Origin: Thalassospira sp.
Lineage (GTDB): Bacteria; Pseudomonadota; Alphaproteobacteria; Rhodospirillales; Thalassospiraceae
Length of the DNA stretch: 64,000 nt
Direction: 5' to 3'
Assembly (NCBI RefSeq): GCF_002709775.1
Contig: NZ_PAQR01000011.1
Span: 101,306 to 165,305 of the forward strand
Of the stretch, positions 59,891-64,000 are shown in pieces (position 1 is the first letter of the stretch; each line of letters starts with the position of its first letter). A model generated the notes under the pieces. That model searched no databases. It worked only from the letters and a program-made list of their open reading frames with translations, and had not been told where the DNA came from. The position numbers and the translations under genes are program-made.

Positions 59891-60808
59891 ATGAAGAAAT
59901 CTCATGAAAGTTCTCGCGAATATCTGATTGCCCGGGCGAGCCATCTGGCACCGGTGCTGGCGGCCATCGCCAGCGAAAACAGCTTTAGCAAGGCGGCCGA
60001 AAAGCTGGGTGTGCATCAATCCGCCGTCAGTCACCGCATCACGCAGCTTGAAGAGGCGCTTGGTTTTGCGCTGTTTGAGCGCACCACGCGCCAGATCACG
60101 CCGACCGAATATGGCCGGGTGCTGTGTGCGGCGGCGATTGAGTCGGTAGATGTCTGGGACGCGGCCTTTGACCGGCTGGAGAAATTCAGAACGAGCGGCA
60201 CGGTGCGGCTTTCGGTGGCATCGGCCCTGGCGATGAAATGGGTGTTGCCCAATCTGGCGAGCGCGCAACAGGCCGGGCTTGAGATTGCTTTGGATGTCAA
60301 TGACCGGCCGGTGGATTTCAGTGCTGGCACGATTGATGCCGCCATCCGCTTTGGCGTCGGGCCGTATCCGGGGCTGCATTCCAGCTTGCTTAAGAAGGCC
60401 GAGATCGTGCCGGTGGCGAGCCCCGGTTATTGTGCCGGGGACCGCGTGTTTGAAGATGCTGTTGGATCGCCCGATGTCACCTTGCTCAAGGATGCGGTGG
60501 GTGAACGCGATGGCACGGATTTCAGTTGGGGCTATTACGCCGGGCAGGCGGGCGTGCAGATCAACGAGGATGCCAACGCACTTGCGTTTGATCGTGCCGA
60601 TCTGGTGTTGCAGGCCGCAATCAATGGCATGGGCATCGGGCTTGGTCGTACGCTTCTGATCGAGGGTGATATCGCGCAGGGGTTCCTAAAGGCTGTCGGC
60701 AAGCCGGTGCCGATGAAATCGGCCTATTGGCTGGTCTGCAGCCCGGAATTTGCCAAGACGGAGCGCCATGGGTCGCTTCTGGGGTGGTTGAAAACCCAGA
60801 TGAAATAG
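59891..60808 (+). CDS. LysR-family transcriptional regulator, divergent from phzF-like gene
   Basis: A 305-residue regulator of the GcvA-like group. HTH: LAPVLAAIASENSFSKAAEKLGVHQSAVSHRITQLEEAL in part (about residues 17-55), then FERTTRQITPTEYG. The effector domain has DVNDRPVDFSAGTIDAAIRFG, typical of this branch. The start lies 73 bases from the PhzF start, within a shared promoter region, so reciprocal control is likely. Confidence 0.9.
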   Translation: MKKSHESSREYLIARASHLAPVLAAIASENSFSKAAEKLGVHQSAVSHRITQLEEALGFALFERTTRQITPTEYGRVLCAAAIESVDVWDAAFDRLEKFRTSGTVRLSVASALAMKWVLPNLASAQQAGLEIALDVNDRPVDFSAGTIDAAIRFGVGPYPGLHSSLLKKAEIVPVASPGYCAGDRVFEDAVGSPDVTLLKDAVGERDGTDFSWGYYAGQAGVQINEDANALAFDRADLVLQAAINGMGIGLGRTLLIEGDIAQGFLKAVGKPVPMKSAYWLVCSPEFAKTERHGSLLGWLKTQMK

Positions 60809-60845
60809 GCTTGCTGTTTCGCGCTCGGCTGCCTAAATTCCGGCC

Positions 60846-61205
60846 ATGACAAATATAACAGATAAAACAATCTACCGCGTTCTTGGCGCGGATGAGTGGG
60901 CGGAAGCGATCAGCGTCGGACAATATAACGGTGCGCCGCATGATATTGCCGATGGCTTTATCCATTTCTCGACCCAGGATACGTTGGCAGCGACCCTTGC
61001 CCTGCATTACGCCGGGCGGGATCATTTGAAATTGCTCCATGTTCCCATCACCCCGATTGAGGGGAAGATCAAATGGGAGCCGGCCCGTGGCGGTACGCTG
61101 TTCCCGCATCTTTACGATGCGCTGGCGGTGGAACACGTGACCCGCGTTGATGACATCCGCCTTGACCCGGACGGGGTGCACATCCTGCCGGAAGATTTGC
61201 GTTAA
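60846..61205 (+). CDS. DUF952 protein
   Basis: A 119-residue soluble protein of the DUF952 family. The pattern IYRVLGADEWAEA, DGFIHFSTQDTLAATLALHYAG in part, and KWEPARGGTLFPHLYDAL is diagnostic. The family has an ADP-ribosyltransferase-like fold and unproven function. It lies 37 bases after the LysR gene on the same strand, possibly in one operon. Confidence 0.87.
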   Translation: MTNITDKTIYRVLGADEWAEAISVGQYNGAPHDIADGFIHFSTQDTLAATLALHYAGRDHLKLLHVPITPIEGKIKWEPARGGTLFPHLYDALAVEHVTRVDDIRLDPDGVHILPEDLR

Positions 61206-61220
61206 GATCCGGTACTGCGA

Positions 61221-61544
61221 TCACTTTTCCGTTTCGGACGGGCGCCAGTAATCCTGTCGCCCGTGTCGGACATGCAGGATCGAAACCTGCTGATCGTTGA
61301 CGGAATAGAAAATCCGCCACGGTGTGCCGCGCCCGTATAAAAGCTGGCGGATATCGACATCGAATTCCCTGCTTTCCGGTGCGATCGGATTTTTTAGCGG
61401 CAGGGGTTCAAGCGCCATGATGGCATCCCGCAGACCATCCCGCCAGGAGTGGGCATAAGCGGGATTTTCCATGCGCAACCATTCAAAGGCATCGCGGATA
61501 TCTTGGGCTGCTTTGGGTGCAAGGATAACCCGATAGTGCTTCAT
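61221..61544 (-). CDS. RelE/ParE-family toxin
   Basis: A 107-residue toxin candidate. It follows the family pattern: YRVILAPKAAQDIRDAFEWL at the N terminus, IRQLLYGRGTPWRIFYSVND in the core and ILHVRHGRQDYW at the C terminus, where catalytic or binding Arg/His residues lie. RelE-type members cleave ribosome-bound mRNA; ParE-type members inhibit gyrase. It follows the antitoxin gene by 6 bases. Confidence 0.88.
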   Translation of the reverse strand: MKHYRVILAPKAAQDIRDAFEWLRMENPAYAHSWRDGLRDAIMALEPLPLKNPIAPESREFDVDIRQLLYGRGTPWRIFYSVNDQQVSILHVRHGRQDYWRPSETEK

Positions 61545-61550
61545 GCCCGG

Positions 61551-61829
61551 CTATGCTGCCGGATCAGAAAGCGTATCAAAGAAGGCTTTGACGTCTTCGC
61601 CTTCGCCCTGATCAATCTGGCTCAATCCTTTGCGGATGCCCGTAACGCTGTCGGCATATTCAAGCCGGTTTTGCATTTCCTGCCATGCGCCAGCATCCAT
61701 GACCACAAGACTTGCCTTGCCATTGACTGTCAGAAAAGCCGGTTTTCCCGTTTCCTTGAGCCGTTTGGTGAATTGTGCCGTTTCACGTTTGAATTCGGTG
61801 AGCGGGCGAATGTCCTTGGTGATATCCAT
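61551..61829 (-). CDS. Phd/YefM-family antitoxin
   Basis: A 92-residue antitoxin. The DNA-binding N-terminal part reads DIRPLTEFKRETAQFTKRLK and PAFLTVNGKASLVVMDAGAW, diagnostic of Phd/YefM, and the C-terminal tail (SQIDQGEGEDVKAFFDTL) would wrap the toxin. Adjacent ATGs at 61829 and 61832 follow AAGGTG. The AT-rich region upstream (61835-61885) has CATC/GATG repeats that could be autoregulatory sites. It is expressed with the toxin gene. Confidence 0.88.
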   Translation of the reverse strand: MDITKDIRPLTEFKRETAQFTKRLKETGKPAFLTVNGKASLVVMDAGAWQEMQNRLEYADSVTGIRKGLSQIDQGEGEDVKAFFDTLSDPAA

Positions 61830-61905
61830 CATCGCACCTTTAAAACATCTTTTATGATGCGAATTTAGCATGTTTTTGATGTAAAGGCGATAGGGGTGCT
61901 GGTTT

Positions 61906-62142
61906 CTACAGTCCGCGCGGTTTCCAAAGATATAACCGCCCGCCGCCTTTCTTGGTGCCGGTATCGATCACGCCGGGGAGTTTCCCGGCGCGCACGGCAT
62001 TGAGGAACGCGTGGCCGAGTTTGACCTTGTCGCCGATATAAAGCCCGTCCCAATCGGCCCCGTAAATCTCTTGGAAATGAAAGGGGCCGGGGTCTTTTGC
62101 GGCAAGGTTTGCTTTCAGTTTATCGATATCAAGCTGTGTCAT
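61906..62142 (-). CDS. small DUF1413-like protein
   Basis: A 78-residue protein: a short helical start (TQLDIDKLKANLAAK), then YIGDKVKLGHAFLNAVRAGKLPGVIDTG and a final RLYLWKP strand, shown in part. The second half resembles DUF1413, a small domain of unknown role. ATG 62142 is chosen; the frame stays open upstream. It lies upstream of the toxin-antitoxin pair on the same strand, but a 77-base gap separates them. Confidence 0.65.
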   Translation of the reverse strand: MTQLDIDKLKANLAAKDPGPFHFQEIYGADWDGLYIGDKVKLGHAFLNAVRAGKLPGVIDTGTKKGGGRLYLWKPRGL

Positions 62143-62268
62143 CAGGTGATCCAACCATGATGGCGATTGATCTGCATTGTTCTGGCGCAAATTCCGGGAA
62201 ACAACTGCGGCAGCCCCGCGTTATGGGATCATGCAAATCAAAGTTTTCAGTTGCCGAAAGTTCGGGTG

Positions 62269-62853
62269 ATGGCGGAACAAAAACGCTCCTCCGTTACGGA
62301 TATCATTGCGCGGATTGATCGCTGTGCGGCGGACAACCGGCATGTTTCGGTTGGTGATATCGTGGCCGAGTTCGGCCAGCGCAGTCAGGGGCCGTTTCTT
62401 TTGGTGCCGGCCCTGATCGGGATTTCACCGATTGGCGGTATTCCGTTTGCGCCGACTTTCTTGGCGGTGATGATTGCCGTGTTTTCGCTGCAGATCATCA
62501 TCGGACGCACGTCGCTGTGGTTGCCGGATATCCTGTCTCAGCGCGAAATCGAAGGTGATAAGGTGCATGTGGGGCTCAAGCGGATTGATCCGGTGGCCGA
62601 GCGCATGGATCGCTGGTTTCACGGGCGGCTTGAAAGCCTGATCAGCCCGGTCGCGGTAAGGGTGGCGGCGGCCATGTGCCTCCTGCTTTCGCTGTCTGTG
62701 CCGGTGTTTGAACTGGTCCCGTTTGCGGCCCTGGCCCCGATGACAGCGATTGCGGCCTTTGGTCTGGCGATCCTGGTCAGCGACGGGCTTTTGATTCTGG
62801 CCGCTCTTGGTCTGACAGCGGGCACGATGATTTTCCTGATCCAAATTATTTGA
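62269..62853 (+). CDS. ExoD-family membrane protein
   Basis: A 194-residue membrane protein of the ExoD family. A soluble N-terminal part (SVTDIIARIDRCAADNRHVSVGDIVAEFG in part) precedes membrane segments with the family motif GPFLLVPALIGISPIGGIPFAP in part, and RMDRWFHGRLESLISP before the last helices. In Sinorhizobium, exoD affects exopolysaccharide production and alkaline tolerance; the mechanism is unknown. The ATG at 62269 is chosen to match the family start. The following epimerase-like gene is in the same direction. Confidence 0.85.
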   Translation: MAEQKRSSVTDIIARIDRCAADNRHVSVGDIVAEFGQRSQGPFLLVPALIGISPIGGIPFAPTFLAVMIAVFSLQIIIGRTSLWLPDILSQREIEGDKVHVGLKRIDPVAERMDRWFHGRLESLISPVAVRVAAAMCLLLSLSVPVFELVPFAALAPMTAIAAFGLAILVSDGLLILAALGLTAGTMIFLIQII

Positions 62854-63006
62854 AGCTCAAAGGGCAAATGGTCAGGCAAAACTTCCGTCTTTTGGTTCGC
62901 CCATCGCTAAAAAGTGCTTTCTTGCATGTTTTGGAAGCTTTAGCTTTCGGCAGGGGGCTGTCGCCTTTGTGCGCTGTGGTGATTTTGTTTTGGTGACTGG
63001 ATTTTG

Positions 63007-63945
63007 ATGAAGATATTGCTGACCGGTGCGACCGGATTTTTGGGAAGTCGTCTGGCCAATGTTCTGGTGAACTGCGTGGATGTTGACTTGACGGCAGCGG
63101 TGCGCCGTTCCGTTGCAGGGCTTCCCGGGCGAAGTGCTAAAGTTGATGCGCTGGACGGTGATACGGACTGGCGTGCCGTCTTAAGTGGACAGCAAATCGT
63201 CATCCATGCAGCAGCCCGTGCCCATGTCATGAAGGATAGCGCGCCGGATCCGCTGGCCGAATACCGGCGCATCAATGTTGACGGTACCCTTAATCTGGCG
63301 CGTCAGGCAGCAGAAGCGGGCGTTAAGCGCTTTGTCTTTATCAGCTCGATCAAAGTAAACGGGGAAGAGACCCCAAAAGGGCATCCATTCTCAGCTGATA
63401 GCATTCCGGACCCGCAAGACGATTACGGCATCTCCAAATGGGAGGCAGAGCAGGGGCTTGCGCAAATTGCTTCTGAAACCGGGATGGAGTTCGTTGTCAT
63501 ACGTCCGACCCTGGTTTACGGGCCGTCGGTTAAAGGCAACTTTGCCAAACTGATCACGCTGCTTGATAAGGGTTTTCCGCTGCCGTTCGGGGCCATTCAC
63601 AATCAACGTTCGCTGGTCGCATTGGATAATCTGATTGATTTGATCATGACCTGCGCGGATCACCCCAAAGCGAAAAATCAGGTTTTCCTGGCCAGCGACG
63701 GCGCGGATGTCTCGACAACGACGCTGTTGCGTGAGTTGGCTTCAACTATGGGGAAATCAGCCCGGTTGGTGCCTGTGCCAGAGTCCTGGCTAATGTTCGG
63801 GGCGAAACTTCTCGGCAAAGAAGCTGTCGCCCAAAGGGTTCTGGGATCGCTTCAGGTCGATATTTCCAAAGCCCAGGATCTTTTGGGGTGGCAGCCGCCT
63901 TTGACAGTACGCGAAGGCCTTTCGAGATGTTTCGAACCCAAGTGA
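63007..63945 (+). CDS. extended SDR, sugar-nucleotide 4-epimerase/dehydratase-like
   Basis: A 312-residue NAD(P)-dependent extended SDR. TGATGFLG (residues 7-14) binds the cofactor; VIHAAARAHVM, SSIKVNGEET, the catalytic YGISKWEAE (Tyr-x-x-x-Lys) and RPTLVYGP are present. The set, especially AAARAHVM and SIKVNGE, is typical of epimerases acting on undecaprenyl-PP- or UDP-linked HexNAc in O-antigen or capsule loci (WbpV/Gne-like). It is followed by a strong terminator, so it is the last gene of its unit. Further polysaccharide genes may lie outside the window. Confidence 0.85.
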   Translation: MKILLTGATGFLGSRLANVLVNCVDVDLTAAVRRSVAGLPGRSAKVDALDGDTDWRAVLSGQQIVIHAAARAHVMKDSAPDPLAEYRRINVDGTLNLARQAAEAGVKRFVFISSIKVNGEETPKGHPFSADSIPDPQDDYGISKWEAEQGLAQIASETGMEFVVIRPTLVYGPSVKGNFAKLITLLDKGFPLPFGAIHNQRSLVALDNLIDLIMTCADHPKAKNQVFLASDGADVSTTTLLRELASTMGKSARLVPVPESWLMFGAKLLGKEAVAQRVLGSLQVDISKAQDLLGWQPPLTVREGLSRCFEPK

Positions 63946-63953
63946 ATAAAGGA

Positions 63954-63987
63954 AACAGCCCGCCGGGGAAAGAGGCGGGCTGTTTTT
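63954..63987 (+). terminator. intrinsic terminator after the epimerase-like gene
   Basis: AACAGCCCGCC pairs with GGCGGGCTGTT, followed by TTTTG. A long GC-rich stem and U tract 10 bases after the stop make this a confident terminator. Confidence 0.92.
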
Positions 63988-64000
63988 GCGTGGCACAACA

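Overview
The window looks like chromosomal DNA of an alphaproteobacterium, most likely a marine member of the Rhodospirillales such as Thalassospira. This rests on the moderately high GC, a class I lysyl-tRNA synthetase, TRAP transport, sugar-acid catabolism, MASE1/CHASE and HWE-type sensor kinases, and OhrR/Ohr peroxide defence. The genus is an inference from overall gene content, not from a marker gene.

Positions 1-40087 are host backbone. In order: the 3' part of a P1B-type metal ATPase; a DinG-like Fe-S helicase; an AraC regulator and LysE exporter; a YqaA membrane protein; a first acid-sugar cluster (PdxA2-type dehydrogenase, KdgT-type permease, DeoR regulator, compact DUF1537 kinase) matching a D-threonate-type pathway; an OhrR/Ohr/esterase peroxide module with two operator-like palindromes; DUF1801 and MAPEG genes; a chemoreceptor; a two-gene histidine kinase and REC-PAS-GGDEF-EAL pair; class I lysyl-tRNA synthetase; a multi-spanning membrane protein; TetR, HD and DUF4136 genes; a class IV aminotransferase; an inositol-phosphatase-family enzyme; a MASE1-CHASE hybrid kinase; and a LexA-like S24 regulator. 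The backbone closes with a second, larger acid-sugar cluster (TRAP dctPQM, VOC protein, RuBisCO-like protein, DUF1537 kinase, divergent LacI, nearby SDR) and a LysR gene.

Positions 40416-57676 hold a one-directional T7/podovirus-like morphogenesis and lysis block. It runs: early hypothetical genes, portal, Bbp19-like protein, scaffold, capsid, three tail-tip or fibre cassettes, tail tubular A and B, internal virion-like protein, fibre, spike, putative small terminase, TerL, a secreted cargo protein, a membrane/coiled-coil protein, a SleB-type endolysin and a GTA-type 3TM holin. No integrase, repressor, polymerase, primase or RNA polymerase gene is visible beside it. Host-type REP/BIME palindromes sit in at least four of its intergenic gaps, and intrinsic terminators punctuate it. 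This suggests long residence in the host and possibly domestication (gene-transfer-agent-like or tail-particle-like), although a decayed prophage is equally possible.

Positions 57673-64000 return to mixed backbone: an AT-rich, probably acquired gene overlapping a second hypothetical gene, PhzF with a divergent LysR, a DUF952 protein, a RelE/Phd-type toxin-antitoxin pair, a small DUF1413-like gene, an ExoD-family membrane protein and a sugar-nucleotide epimerase-like SDR with a strong terminator.

The two observations most worth following are the RuBisCO-like-protein catabolic operon, whose exact substrate cannot be read from sequence, and the replication-less podoviral particle cluster carrying host repeats.
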